Assembly: GCF_003050925.1 (NCBI RefSeq)
Contig: NZ_QAOV01000002.1
Coordinates: 558,001 to 622,000, forward strand
DNA length: 64,000 nt
Reading direction: 5' to 3'
Source of the DNA: Pseudomonas sp. GV085
Lineage (GTDB): Bacteria; Pseudomonadota; Gammaproteobacteria; Pseudomonadales; Pseudomonadaceae
The notes below the pieces were generated by a model. It worked only from the letters and a program-made list of their open reading frames with translations. It did not search any database and was not told the DNA's origin. The position numbers were made by a program, and so were the translations under genes. Shown here piece by piece: positions 55,610 to 64,000 of the stretch (positions are counted from its first letter, which is position 1; every line of letters begins with the position of its first letter).

Positions 55610-56668
55610 ATGAACGATCACAACAACAAAATCGAGCTGGAAACCGCCATGACCACGACCACCATGACCATGATCCAGGCCCTGCGCTCGGCCATGGATG
55701 TGATGCTTGAACGTGACGACAACGTCGTGGTCTTCGGCCAGGACGTGGGCTACTTCGGCGGCGTGTTCCGCTGCACCGAAGGCCTGCAGAGCAAATACGG
55801 CACCTCCCGGGTGTTCGACGCGCCGATTTCCGAAAGCGGCATCGTCGGTACCGCCGTGGGCATGGGTGCCTACGGTCTGCGCCCGGTGGTGGAGATCCAG
55901 TTCGCCGACTACGTGTACCCGGCCTACGATCAGATCATTTCCGAAGCCGCCCGCCTGCGTTATCGCTCGGCTGGCGAGTTCACCGCACCGATGACCCTGC
56001 GCATGCCTTGCGGCGGCGGCATCTACGGCGGCCAGACCCACAGCCAGAGCATCGAGGCACTCTTCACTCAGGTGTGCGGTCTGCGCACCGTCATGCCGTC
56101 CAACCCCTACGACGCCAAAGGCCTGTTGATCGCCTCCATCGAAAACGATGACCCGGTGATCTTCCTTGAGCCCAAACGCCTGTACAACGGTCCCTTCGAC
56201 GGCCACCACGAACGCCCGGTAACCCCATGGTCGAAACACCCCGCGGCACAGGTGCCGGACGGTTACTACACCGTACCACTGGACGTTGCTGCGATCGCCC
56301 GTCCGGGCAAGGACGTCACCGTGCTGACCTATGGCACCACCGTCTACGTGTCGCAAGTAGCCGCTGAAGAAAGCGGCGTCGATGCCGAAGTCATCGACCT
56401 GCGCAGCCTGTGGCCGCTGGACCTGGAAACCATCGTCAAATCGGTGAAGAAAACCGGCCGCTGCGTCGTGGTTCATGAAGCCACCCGCACCTGCGGTTTC
56501 GGCGCCGAACTGGTGTCGCTGGTGCAAGAGCATTGCTTCCATCACCTGGAAGCGCCGATCGAACGCGTCACCGGTTGGGACACCCCTTACCCGCACGCGC
56601 AAGAGTGGGCGTATTTCCCAGGCCCGTCCCGAGTGGGCGCGGCGTTGAAACGGGTCATGGAGGTCTGA
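55610..56668 (+). CDS. bkdA2: Branched-chain 2-oxo acid dehydrogenase E1 beta
   Basis: A 352-aa partner of BkdA1, with the ALRSAMDVMLERDDNVVVFGQDVGYFGGVF N-terminal domain and EIQFADYVYPAYDQI near 100. The C-terminal transketolase-like domain has LDLRSLWPLDLETI and a His in VVVHEATRTCGFGAEL. It begins one base after the bkdA1 stop. An alternative start 14 codons later exists, but the longer N-terminus matches the P. putida form. Confidence 0.96.
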   Translation: MNDHNNKIELETAMTTTTMTMIQALRSAMDVMLERDDNVVVFGQDVGYFGGVFRCTEGLQSKYGTSRVFDAPISESGIVGTAVGMGAYGLRPVVEIQFADYVYPAYDQIISEAARLRYRSAGEFTAPMTLRMPCGGGIYGGQTHSQSIEALFTQVCGLRTVMPSNPYDAKGLLIASIENDDPVIFLEPKRLYNGPFDGHHERPVTPWSKHPAAQVPDGYYTVPLDVAAIARPGKDVTVLTYGTTVYVSQVAAEESGVDAEVIDLRSLWPLDLETIVKSVKKTGRCVVVHEATRTCGFGAELVSLVQEHCFHHLEAPIERVTGWDTPYPHAQEWAYFPGPSRVGAALKRVMEV

Positions 56669-57943
56669 ATGGGCACGCACGTCATTAAAATGCCGGACAT
56701 TGGTGAAGGCATTGCAGAAGTTGAATTGTCACAGTGGCACGTCAAGGTCGGCGACATGGTCGTCGAAGATCAGGTACTGGCCGATGTCATGACCGATAAA
56801 GCGATGGTGGATATTCCGTCGCCGGTGCATGGCAAGGTGATTGCCCTTGGCGGCCAGCCGGGCGAAGTCATGGCGGTCGGCAGCGTGCTGATCAGCATTG
56901 AAGTCGAAGGCGCGGGCAACGTTAAGGAATCGGCGCAACCGGCACCTGTTAAAGAAGCCCCGGTGGCCGCAGTCAAAGTTGAAGCCGTGGCTGAAAGCAA
57001 ACCGGCCGCTGCCCCGGCGCCGAAAGCTGCCGTTTGCCAGGGCCCGATGGTCGCTCGCGAAGCCGATGAGCGTCCGCTGGCCTCCCCGGCCGTGCGCAAG
57101 CATGCGCTGGACCTCGGTATTCAGTTGCGCCTGGTGCGTGGCACCGGCCCGGCCGGCCGCATACTGCACGAAGATCTCGAAGCCTACCTGGCTCAGGGTC
57201 AGTCGAACGCTTCGGCACCGGTGGCGGCAGCTTACGCCCAACGTACCGATGAGCAGCAGATACCGGTGATCGGCATGCGCCGCAAGATCGCCCAGCGCAT
57301 GCAAGACGCCACCCAGCGTGCCGCCCACTTCAGTTATGTCGAAGAAATCGACGTGACGGCTGTGGAAGAGCTGCGCGCGCACCTCAACGAAAAACATGGC
57401 GCCACCCGTGGCAAGCTGACTTTGCTGCCATTCCTGGTCCGCGCCCTGGTCGTCGCCCTGCGTGACTTCCCGCAGATGAACGCCCGTTACGACGACGAAG
57501 CCCAGGTCATTACCCGCCTCGGTGCGGTACACGTCGGCGTCGCGACCCAGAGCGATGTCGGCCTGATGGTGCCGGTGGTGCGTCACGCCGAAGCCCGCAG
57601 CCTGTGGGACAGCGCGACGGAAATCGCTCGCCTGGCCAGCGCTGCACGCAATGGCAAGGCCAGCCGCGATGAGTTGTCCGGCTCGACCATCACCCTGACC
57701 AGCCTCGGCGCCTTGGGCGGCATCGTCAGCACGCCGGTGCTGAACCTGCCGGAAGTGGCGATCGTCGGTGTGAACAAGATCGTCGAACGGCCAATGGTGA
57801 TCAAAGGCCAGATCGTGATCCGCAAGATGATGAACCTCTCCAGCTCCTTCGATCACCGCGTGGTCGACGGCATGGACGCGGCGCTCTTCATCCAGGCCAT
57901 TCGTGGCTTGCTCGAACAACCTGCGACCCTGTTTGTGGAGTAA
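56669..57943 (+). CDS. bkdB: Dihydrolipoyl acyltransferase E2 (BkdB)
   Basis: The 424-aa core of the complex. One lipoyl domain carries DVMTDKAMVDIPSPV (Lys of the DKA motif), a linker rich in Ala, Pro and Lys follows, then a peripheral binding domain (ASPAVRKHALDLGIQLRLV) and the catalytic acyltransferase domain ending SFDHRVVDGMDAALF. Coupled directly to bkdA2. Confidence 0.96.
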   Translation: MGTHVIKMPDIGEGIAEVELSQWHVKVGDMVVEDQVLADVMTDKAMVDIPSPVHGKVIALGGQPGEVMAVGSVLISIEVEGAGNVKESAQPAPVKEAPVAAVKVEAVAESKPAAAPAPKAAVCQGPMVAREADERPLASPAVRKHALDLGIQLRLVRGTGPAGRILHEDLEAYLAQGQSNASAPVAAAYAQRTDEQQIPVIGMRRKIAQRMQDATQRAAHFSYVEEIDVTAVEELRAHLNEKHGATRGKLTLLPFLVRALVVALRDFPQMNARYDDEAQVITRLGAVHVGVATQSDVGLMVPVVRHAEARSLWDSATEIARLASAARNGKASRDELSGSTITLTSLGALGGIVSTPVLNLPEVAIVGVNKIVERPMVIKGQIVIRKMMNLSSSFDHRVVDGMDAALFIQAIRGLLEQPATLFVE

Positions 57944-57946
57944 GTC

Positions 57947-59329
57947 ATGCAGACCCTCAATACCACACTGTTGATCATCGGCGGCGGCCCCGGCGGTTAT
58001 GTGACCGCGATCCGTGCCGGCCAGTTGGGCATCCCGACCATTCTGGTGGAAGGCCAATCCCTGGGCGGCACCTGCCTGAACATCGGCTGCATTCCGTCCA
58101 AGGCGCTGATTCATGTCGCCGAGCAGTTCCACCAGACCCGGCATCACAATCAGCATTCGGCCCTGGGCATCAGCGTTTCGGCACCGACCCTCGATATCAC
58201 CAAGAGCGTCGAGTGGAAGGACGGCATCGTCGATCGCCTGACCACCGGCGTCGCGGCGCTGCTGAAAAAGAACAAGGTTCAGGTCGTACAAGGCTGGGCC
58301 AAGGTCATCGACGGCAAGACCGTGGACGTCGGCGACACGCGCATCCAGTGCGAACACCTGGTGCTGGCTACCGGCTCCAGGAGCGTCGACCTGCCGATGC
58401 TGCTAATTGGCGGGCCGATCATCTCGTCCACCGAAGCCCTGGCGCCGACCTCCGTGCCCAAGCGCTTGATCGTGGTCGGCGGCGGTTACATCGGCCTGGA
58501 GCTGGGCATTGCCTATCGCAAGCTCGGCGCCGAAGTCAGCGTGGTGGAAGCGCAGGAGCGCATCCTGCCGGCCTACGACGCCGAACTGACCCAGCCTGTG
58601 CACGACGAACTGAAAAAACTCGGCGTGAAGCTTTACTTGAAACACAGCGTGCAAGGCTTTGATTCTTCTAACAATACCTTGCAGGTACTGGAACCGGACG
58701 GCGAGACCCTGAACCTGGAAACCGATCAGGTGCTGGTGGCCGTCGGTCGCAAGCCGAACACCCAGGGCTGGAATCTCGAAGCGCTGAACCTGGACATGAA
58801 CGGTTCGTCGATCAAGATCGACAGCCGCTGCCAGACCAGCATGCGCAACGTCTATGCCATCGGCGACCTGAGCGGCGAACCGATGCTCGCGCACCGGGCC
58901 ATGGCCCAGGGCGAGATGGTCGCCGAGCTGATCAGCGGTAAATCCCGCGAGTTCAACCCGACCGCTATCGCCGCCGTATGCTTCACCGACCCGGAACTGG
59001 TGGTGGTCGGCAAGACCCCGGACGAAGCCAAGGCCGCAGGCTGGGACTGCATCGTGTCCAGCTTCCCGTTCGCCGCCAATGGTCGGGCGATGACGCTGGA
59101 ATCGAAAAGCGGCTTCGTGCGCGTGGTCGCCCGTCGCGACAATCATGTGATTGTCGGTTGGCAGGCGGTGGGCGTCGGCGTGTCGGAACTGTCCACGGCG
59201 TTTGCCCAGAGCCTGGAAATGGGCGCGCGGCTGGAAGACATCGGCGGCACCATCCATGCCCATCCGACGCTGGGTGAGGCGGTGCAGGAAGCGGCGTTGC
59301 GGGCCCTTGGCCACGCATTGCACCTGTAG
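57947..59329 (+). CDS. lpdV: Dihydrolipoamide dehydrogenase E3 (LpdV)
   Basis: A 460-aa flavoprotein with an FAD motif [11 protein letters not shown], the redox disulfide [15 protein letters not shown], an NAD motif [13 protein letters not shown] and a C-terminal HAHPTLGEA with the catalytic His. It reoxidises lipoate in this complex. Its stop TAG (59327-59329) lies inside the next REP element. Confidence 0.96.
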   Translation: MQTLNTTLLIIGGGPGGYVTAIRAGQLGIPTILVEGQSLGGTCLNIGCIPSKALIHVAEQFHQTRHHNQHSALGISVSAPTLDITKSVEWKDGIVDRLTTGVAALLKKNKVQVVQGWAKVIDGKTVDVGDTRIQCEHLVLATGSRSVDLPMLLIGGPIISSTEALAPTSVPKRLIVVGGGYIGLELGIAYRKLGAEVSVVEAQERILPAYDAELTQPVHDELKKLGVKLYLKHSVQGFDSSNNTLQVLEPDGETLNLETDQVLVAVGRKPNTQGWNLEALNLDMNGSSIKIDSRCQTSMRNVYAIGDLSGEPMLAHRAMAQGEMVAELISGKSREFNPTAIAAVCFTDPELVVVGKTPDEAKAAGWDCIVSSFPFAANGRAMTLESKSGFVRVVARRDNHVIVGWQAVGVGVSELSTAFAQSLEMGARLEDIGGTIHAHPTLGEAVQEAALRALGHALHL

Positions 59330-59425
59330 GAGCGAGCTCGCTCGCGAAAAACGTCAGGACAACGCGGTCATTCAGACGAGACGCGTTATCGTTGACGTCC
59401 ATCGCGAGCAAGCTCGCTCCTACAA
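59326..59425. repeat. REP doublet supplying the lpdV stop
   Basis: Arms TGTAGGAGCGAGCTCGCTCG and ATCGCGAGCAAGCTCGCTCC with a spacer of about 50 bp, between lpdV and ilvE. Confidence 0.92.
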
Positions 59426-59537
59426 GGAACGCAATCTGGGCTGCGAAATGGGCCCGGAATGAAGTATTGTTGTCCCCATCCAAAAAACGTCAGAAGCCTT
59501 GAACCGTTTCGGCGGTTGTTAAGTGATAGAGGGTGTC

Positions 59538-60557
59538 ATGGGTAACGAAAGCATTAATTGGGACAAGCTGGGTTTTGACTACATCAAGACCGACAAGCGC
59601 TATCTGTCGCACTGGCGTAACGGCGAGTGGGACAAAGGCACCCTGACCGAAGACAACGTGCTGCACATCAGCGAAGGCTCCACTGCCCTTCACTATGGCC
59701 AGCAGTGCTTCGAAGGCCTGAAGGCCTACCGCTGCAAGGACGGTTCGATCAACCTGTTCCGGCCGGACCGGAACGCCGCACGCATGCAGCGCAGCTGCGG
59801 TCGCCTGCTGATGCCGCAGGTGTCCACCGAACAATTCGTCGAAGCATGCAAGGACGTGGTCCGCGCCAACGAGCGTTTCATCCCGCCGTATGGCACCGGC
59901 GGCGCGCTGTACCTGCGCCCGTTCGTGATCGGCGTGGGTGACAACATCGGCGTGCGTACCGCGCCGGAGTTCATCTTCTCGATCTTCTGCATCCCGGTCG
60001 GCGCCTACTTCAAGGGCGGCCTGACCCCGCACAACTTCCTGATCTCCAGCTACGACCGTGCCGCGCCACAAGGCACCGGCGCCGCCAAGGTCGGTGGCAA
60101 CTACGCCGCCAGCCTGATGCCGGGCTCCCAGGCCAAGAAGGCGCATTTCGCCGACTGCATCTACCTGGATCCGCTGACCCATACCAAGATCGAGGAAGTC
60201 GGTTCGGCCAACTTCTTCGGGATCACCCACGACAACAAGTTCGTGACCCCGAACTCGCCATCGGTACTGCCGGGCATCACCCGTCTGTCGCTGATCGAAC
60301 TGGCCAAATCGCGACTGGGCCTGGAAGTGATCGAGGGCGACGTGTTCATCGACAAGCTCTCCGACTTCAAGGAAGCCGGTGCTTGCGGTACTGCAGCGGT
60401 GATCACGCCGATTGGCGGCATCAACTACAACGACCACCTGCACGTGTTCCACAGCGAAACCGAAGTCGGCCCGATCACCCAGAAGCTCTACAAGGAGCTG
60501 ACCGGCGTGCAAACCGGCGACATCGAAGCGCCAGCGGGCTGGATCGTCAAGGTTTGA
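59538..60557 (+). CDS. ilvE: Branched-chain amino acid aminotransferase
   Basis: A 339-aa class IV PLP aminotransferase of the long (eukaryotic-type) group, with LHYGQQCFEGLKAYR near residue 55 and KVGGNYAASLMPG (PLP lysine) near 196. Later segments are SANFFGITHD and ACGTAAVITPIG. It interconverts branched-chain amino acids and the oxo acids used by the preceding bkd complex. The start with a GAGGGTGTC site fits MGNESINWDKLG. Confidence 0.94.
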   Translation: MGNESINWDKLGFDYIKTDKRYLSHWRNGEWDKGTLTEDNVLHISEGSTALHYGQQCFEGLKAYRCKDGSINLFRPDRNAARMQRSCGRLLMPQVSTEQFVEACKDVVRANERFIPPYGTGGALYLRPFVIGVGDNIGVRTAPEFIFSIFCIPVGAYFKGGLTPHNFLISSYDRAAPQGTGAAKVGGNYAASLMPGSQAKKAHFADCIYLDPLTHTKIEEVGSANFFGITHDNKFVTPNSPSVLPGITRLSLIELAKSRLGLEVIEGDVFIDKLSDFKEAGACGTAAVITPIGGINYNDHLHVFHSETEVGPITQKLYKELTGVQTGDIEAPAGWIVKV

Positions 60558-60574
60558 CCTGACGCCAGACGCAC

Positions 60575-60611
60575 AAAAGCCCCCCATCGGGTGACCGATG
60601 GGGGGCTTTTT
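60575..60611 (+). terminator. Rho-independent terminator after ilvE
   Basis: AAAAGCCCCCCATCGG-GTGA- and its complement form a stem of about 16 bp with a TTTTT tail. It lies 18 bp after the ilvE stop. Confidence 0.92.
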
Positions 60612-60623
60612 CGTGGCCGAATG

Positions 60624-60703
60624 AAAAGATCGCAGCCTGCGGCAACTCCTACAATGGCTGCCCCTCAACCCTTGTAGGAGCTGCCGCAGGCTGCGATCTT
60701 TTG
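60624..60703. repeat. REP doublet, RAYT-associated type, at an ArsR gene end
   Basis: Arms AAAGATCGCAGCCTGCGGCA and TGTAGGAGCTGCCGCAGGCT belong to the family that flanks the RAYT at 10.2 kb. The minus-strand ArsR gene reads through the second arm and stops at the TAG (60649-60651) in the first arm. Confidence 0.9.
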
Positions 60704-61416
60704 CTCTTCTCCTCAATATCCAACCGCAACTCAACCCCGAACCGCCCCGCCACCTCCTTGCGCCCCAACGCCGTCAACGCCAACGCGCGACTGTCCAGAT
60801 CCTGCGTCACCCACTTGCGCTTGAGCGCCGTTTGCAGCAATGCCGCGCCCAGCGATCCGCCCAGATGCGGCCGACGCATGCTCCAGTCCAGGCACGGGCA
60901 GGCAAAGCGGCGGCGCAAGGTGCTCAAGTCCTGTACCTCGATCCCGAGCCCCTGAAACATTGCCGAGCCACTGTCACTCAAGCGATAGGCCTGTTCGTCG
61001 GTTTCCTCAAGCCAGCCCGCTTCGAGCATCCGGTCATGCAACAGCACGGCCAGGGTGCCCGCCATGTGGTCGTAGCAGGTGCGGGCAAATTGCAGGCGAT
61101 CCGGGGTACGCGACTGGAAGCTTGGCGCGGTGTTCTGGCCGATCCCCATCAGCGCCTCCAGGGCCTGGGCCACGCGTTTGTCCGCCAGGCTGTAATAGCG
61201 ATGACGTCCCTGAACGTGCAACCGTACCAGCGCCAGCTCCTTGAGTTTGGCCAGGTGGGCACTGGCCGTCGACGCGCTGACTTCGGCCACCGCCGCCAGT
61301 TCGGTGCTGGTGCGGGCGTGGCCGTCCATCAGCGAACAGAGGATTTTCGTCCGTGCAGGCTCGGCGATGGCTGCCGCCACCTGCGAGACGCCAATGTCGT
61401 GTTGTTCTGCGCTCAT
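60649..61416 (-). CDS. ArsR-like winged-helix regulator with C-terminal domain
   Basis: A 255-aa regulator. The ArsR-type HTH lies at about 10-90 (AEPARTKILCSLMDG, STASAHLAKLKELALVRL) and is followed by a larger C-terminal domain with SAMFQGLGIEV and CPCLDWSMRRPHLGG motifs. It is divergent from the P450 gene 80 bp away and may control it. The last 18 residues (SKRSQPAAAPTRVEGQPL) are translated REP sequence and stop at a TAG within the REP. The native C-terminus has therefore probably been replaced. Confidence 0.85.
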   Translation of the reverse strand: MSAEQHDIGVSQVAAAIAEPARTKILCSLMDGHARTSTELAAVAEVSASTASAHLAKLKELALVRLHVQGRHRYYSLADKRVAQALEALMGIGQNTAPSFQSRTPDRLQFARTCYDHMAGTLAVLLHDRMLEAGWLEETDEQAYRLSDSGSAMFQGLGIEVQDLSTLRRRFACPCLDWSMRRPHLGGSLGAALLQTALKRKWVTQDLDSRALALTALGRKEVAGRFGVELRLDIEEKSKRSQPAAAPTRVEGQPL

Positions 61417-61495
61417 ATTTCGCTCCCGGACGAATCAATGCCCTTTCGGACTGGAGATAGTAGCAACACTTTCCGACAACAAAAGGCTCTCACCC

Positions 61496-62605
61496 ATGGA
61501 CCCGATCATCGCTACGACTCATGCCGATCCCTATCCCTACTACGCACAACTGCGTGCCGAAGGCGGGCTGGTTTTTCATCCGGGGCTGAACCTGTGGGTG
61601 GCCAGCAGCGCCCGGGCGGTGGCCGCCGTGCTGGCGCATTCCGATTGCCACGTTCGCCCCGCGCAGGAGCCAGTCCCCAAGGCGATTGCCGATGGCATTG
61701 CCGGCCAGGTGTACGGTCAATTGATGCGCATGAATGAGGGCGAGCGCCAGCGTTGCCCACGGTCGGCGATTGCGCCGGGTCTGGAGTTGATCGATGCGCG
61801 GGAAGTCGAGGCTCTGGTCAGCGCCCGATTGAACACCGCGGATGCCGCTGGCCTGTACAACGCCATGTTCCGTGGGCCGGTGTGCGTGGTGGCGGCGTTG
61901 TTGGGATTCTCCCCGGCTCAGGGCCGCGCCATCAGCGAGTTGACGGCGGATTTCGTCGCCTGCCTGTCGCCCCTGAGTGACGCGGCACAATTGACCGCCG
62001 CCCACGCTGCAGCCGAACACTTGAGCGGTTACTTCATCGAATTGCTCGACGATCCGCACAACCACAGCCAATTGCTTGCAGGTATCCGCCAGCGCTTCGC
62101 CTCCGGCGTGCCGCAAACGCTGATCGCCAACCTGATCGGCCTGTTCTCCCAGACCTTCGACGCCACTGCCGGATTGATCGGCAACGCCGTGCTGGCATTG
62201 ACTCAACACCCGTCGTTGTGCAGCGAATCAACCCCTGTAGAAGACCTGCTGGCCGAAGTGCAGCGCTTCGACCCGCCGGTACAGAACACCCGCCGCTTCG
62301 TCGCCACCCCTTGCGAGATTGACGGCGTGAGGCTGAACGCCGCAGACGTGATCCTGGTGCTGCTGGCCTCGGCCAATCGCGACCCGCAGCTCAACGATAA
62401 CCCCGACGCGTTCCTGCTCGACCGCCCGAACCGGCGCAGCTTCACCTTTGGTGCGGGGCGCCATCAATGTCCGGGGCAACGCCTGGCGTTATGCATTGCC
62501 GGCGCTACCGTCCGGCAAATTCTGGCGATGAAGCCGGCACTGGATCGCCTGAGCTGGCATTACCGCCCGTCCGTGAATGGACGGATTGCGCTGTTCGGTG
62601 ACTGA
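61496..62605 (+). CDS. Cytochrome P450
   Basis: A 369-aa bacterial P450, a little shorter than the usual 400. The heme-binding loop is FTFGAGRHQCPGQRLAL with the axial Cys, and the ExxR helix is EVQR. The I-helix region (LIGLFSQTFDATAGLIG) lacks the usual AGxDTT form but keeps an acidic residue followed by Ala-Thr. No redox-partner gene is adjacent. The substrate is unknown. It faces the DmeF gene with only 11 bp between stops. Confidence 0.88.
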   Translation: MDPIIATTHADPYPYYAQLRAEGGLVFHPGLNLWVASSARAVAAVLAHSDCHVRPAQEPVPKAIADGIAGQVYGQLMRMNEGERQRCPRSAIAPGLELIDAREVEALVSARLNTADAAGLYNAMFRGPVCVVAALLGFSPAQGRAISELTADFVACLSPLSDAAQLTAAHAAAEHLSGYFIELLDDPHNHSQLLAGIRQRFASGVPQTLIANLIGLFSQTFDATAGLIGNAVLALTQHPSLCSESTPVEDLLAEVQRFDPPVQNTRRFVATPCEIDGVRLNAADVILVLLASANRDPQLNDNPDAFLLDRPNRRSFTFGAGRHQCPGQRLALCIAGATVRQILAMKPALDRLSWHYRPSVNGRIALFGD

Positions 62606-62616
62606 GCGAAAACCGC

Positions 62617-63540
62617 TCAAGCAGTGCGGTATTCGACGGTCAGGTGAGACAACTCATGGACCGGCGCCAGGCGTTCGCGAATGGTGTCGGCACTGACATT
62701 GGCTGGCGCCACAACGCTGACAATCGCGGCCCGCGCCTGCGGGCCGACCTGCCACACATGCAGATCGCTGATACGCACATCGTCCGACTTGAGCAACTCG
62801 CGAATCTCATCGGCAACATGGGCATCGGTGACATCGAGCAACACCGCAGCGCTGTCACGCATCAATCCAACGGCCCATTTCGCGATCACGGTGGCGCCCA
62901 CAATGCCCATCACCGGGTCCAGCCACACCCACCCCAGATACCGCCCGGCCAGCAATGCGGCAATCGCCAGCACCGACGTCAAGGCGTCGGCCAACACATG
63001 GACATAGGCCGAGCGCAGGTTGTTGTCGTGATGGTGATGATGGCCGTGGCTATGCCCGTGATCGTGGCCATGATGACCGTGGTCGCCCGCCAGCAAAAAG
63101 GCACTGACGATGTTCACCGCCAGCCCCACTACCGCAATCACCGTCGCTTCAGTGAATGCCACGGTGGTTGGCTGAAACAGGCGAAAAACGGACTCACCGG
63201 CAATGCCGATCGCCACCAGCCCCAGCACCATGGCCGAGGCAAAACCGGCCAGGTCCCCGACCTTGCCGGTGCCGAAGCTGTAGCGCGCGTTGTTGGCATT
63301 GCGCCGTGCGAATCCATAGGCCGCCGCCGCGATACCCAAGGCCCCGGCATGGGTGGCCATGTGAAAACCATCGGCCAGCAGCGCCATGGAACCGGTGATG
63401 TAACCGGCAGCGATTTCGCCAATCATCATCACAAACGTCAGCGCCACGACCCATAAGGTGCGACGGGCGTTTTCATCATGGGAGGCGCCGAGAAATACAT
63501 GATCGTGAGAAAAGCGCGAAGCCTGGGGTGCCTGGGTCAT
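62617..63540 (-). CDS. dmeF: Cation diffusion facilitator, DmeF type
   Basis: A 307-aa inner-membrane efflux pump with six helices, from the ATG ending at 63540. The metal-binding HADALTS and LADGFHMATH acidic-His sites are present. A His-rich cytosolic loop (DHGHHGHDHGHSHGHHHHH) is diagnostic for Co/Ni/Zn-type CDF proteins. An in-frame ATG upstream is not used. It is downstream of and adjacent to its likely DmeR repressor. Confidence 0.93.
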   Translation of the reverse strand: MTQAPQASRFSHDHVFLGASHDENARRTLWVVALTFVMMIGEIAAGYITGSMALLADGFHMATHAGALGIAAAAYGFARRNANNARYSFGTGKVGDLAGFASAMVLGLVAIGIAGESVFRLFQPTTVAFTEATVIAVVGLAVNIVSAFLLAGDHGHHGHDHGHSHGHHHHHDNNLRSAYVHVLADALTSVLAIAALLAGRYLGWVWLDPVMGIVGATVIAKWAVGLMRDSAAVLLDVTDAHVADEIRELLKSDDVRISDLHVWQVGPQARAAIVSVVAPANVSADTIRERLAPVHELSHLTVEYRTA

Positions 63541-63553
63541 GGGGTTCGGGCCT

Positions 63554-63829
63554 CTATTTGGCATAACGACGGATGGCCAGCAACAGGTCTTCCACGCCCT
63601 GGGCGCGTTCTTCATCGCTCAGGCCCGGATGGGCCACGTGCTCGCGGGCGTGGGCGTCGATGAACTGCTCCAGCAGACCATTGACCGCGCCCCGGATCGC
63701 AGCCACCAGATGCAGGGTCTTGGCGCAATCGGCATCGGACTCGAGCGCCCGCTCCACGGCTTCCACCTGACCGGCAATCCGCCTCACCCGCTTGATCAAG
63801 TCATCTTTGTGTTCGTGAATGTGCGACAT
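63554..63829 (-). CDS. dmeR: Metal-sensing repressor DmeR (RcnR/CsoR family)
   Basis: A 91-aa all-helical repressor starting MSHIHEHKDDLIKRVRRIAGQVEAVERALE. His3 and His5, a Cys in DCAKTL and His64 are consistent with RcnR-type Ni/Co ligands. It would bind a GC-rich operator upstream and release it with cobalt or nickel, inducing dmeF. The stop and the dmeF ATG are 13 bp apart. Confidence 0.92.
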   Translation of the reverse strand: MSHIHEHKDDLIKRVRRIAGQVEAVERALESDADCAKTLHLVAAIRGAVNGLLEQFIDAHAREHVAHPGLSDEERAQGVEDLLLAIRRYAK

Positions 63830-63856
63830 ACCTATACCCCCTACCCCTATATGGTG
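63830..63856 (-). promoter_or_regulatory. Candidate DmeR/RcnR-type operator
   Basis: On the minus strand, TATAGGGGTAGGGGGTATAG: G-tracts flanked by TATA, the layout of operators of RcnR/DmeR-type repressors, directly before the dmeR ATG. Confidence 0.7.
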
Positions 63857-63897
63857 CGTATGGTCGCCGATAGAGCGGAGCTCTGGCAAGCTACAAG

Positions 63898-64000
63898 TCA
63901 ATCATCCCGCGTCAGCACTTCCAGCAGTTCAATTTCGAAGATCAGGTTCGAATTCGGCGTGATCTTGCCCATGGTGCGTTCGCCATAGGCCAGATGCGCC
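63898..64000 (-). CDS. FKBP-type peptidyl-prolyl isomerase, 5' partial
   Basis: The minus-strand frame is open to the window edge and stops at 63898. The visible 33 residues AHLAYGERTMGKITPNSNLI-FEIELLEVLTRDD match the C-terminal end of FKBP-type isomerases, in which a P-x-N-S-x-L-x-F-E-I-E-L strand is highly conserved. The start lies beyond 64000. Confidence 0.8.
   Translation of the reverse strand, partial: AHLAYGERTMGKITPNSNLIFEIELLEVLTRDD

Noticed and set aside
56729-58357. 542-aa open frame on the minus strand
   Set aside because: Antisense shadow of bkdB and lpdV, with no domain or start signal.

Overview
The window is a high-GC gammaproteobacterial chromosome segment. It almost certainly comes from a Pseudomonas of the fluorescens/putida lineage: it carries an ExaA/Ped-type quinoprotein alcohol locus with pqqABCDE, bkdR-bkdA1A2B-lpdV, preTA/hydA pyrimidine catabolism, an OprD porin, and very many REP doublets of the GTAGGAGCGAGCYTGCTCGCGA type. 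No rRNA, tRNA, CRISPR array or complete insertion sequence was seen.

Layout. 1-3.6 kb: end of a tautomerase gene, a TetR-like remnant, a 2-hydroxyacid dehydrogenase, an APH-like phosphotransferase and an SDR. 3.6-8.4 kb: an unusual tandem duplication (offset 1945 bp). It holds two minus-strand Ig-like repeat proteins (334 and 849 aa), each beside the 3' end of the SDR gene and each behind a perfectly palindromic lux-box-like promoter element. 8.4-10.8 kb: a small lipoprotein, a PAS-LuxR regulator and a frameshifted REP-associated transposase (RAYT) between its own REP doublets. 10.8-19.2 kb: reductive pyrimidine degradation (carbamoyl-amide hydrolase, NCS1 transporter, dihydropyrimidinase, PreT/PreA, TetR regulator). 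19.4-26.8 kb: hexuronate uptake and oxidation (OprD porin, uronate dehydrogenase, SMP-30 lactonase, TRAP transporter, aldose epimerase). 26.8-50.9 kb: PQQ-dependent alcohol oxidation: ErcS/ErcA, pqqEDCBA, ExaC/PedI aldehyde dehydrogenase, a PedH-type dehydrogenase with the lanthanide Asp signature, its periplasmic accessory proteins and cytochrome c, a PQQ-associated ABC system, a LuxR response regulator, a NahK-like hybrid kinase, a NosP-like FIST sensor and a porin. 51.1-53.6 kb: sulfide/persulfide response (TauE, truncated flavoprotein remnant, BigR-like ArsR, persulfide-dioxygenase-like MBL protein). 53.7-60.6 kb: branched-chain keto acid dehydrogenase operon with BkdR, then IlvE. 60.6-64 kb: ArsR-like regulator diverging from a cytochrome P450, DmeF/DmeR metal efflux, and the end of an FKBP isomerase.

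How it works together: most blocks are complete catabolic modules with uptake, enzymes and a local regulator. In the alcohol block, the dehydrogenase passes electrons to the c-type cytochrome, the aldehyde dehydrogenase finishes the oxidation, and pqqA-E supplies the cofactor. Putative operator motifs recur inside the alcohol, uronate and Ig-repeat blocks.

The most unusual parts are the duplicated Ig-repeat cassette with its conserved promoter, the apparent absence of PedE/PedS2/PedR2 beside a lone PedH-type enzyme, and the density of REP doublets, several of which supply the stop codon of the adjacent gene.
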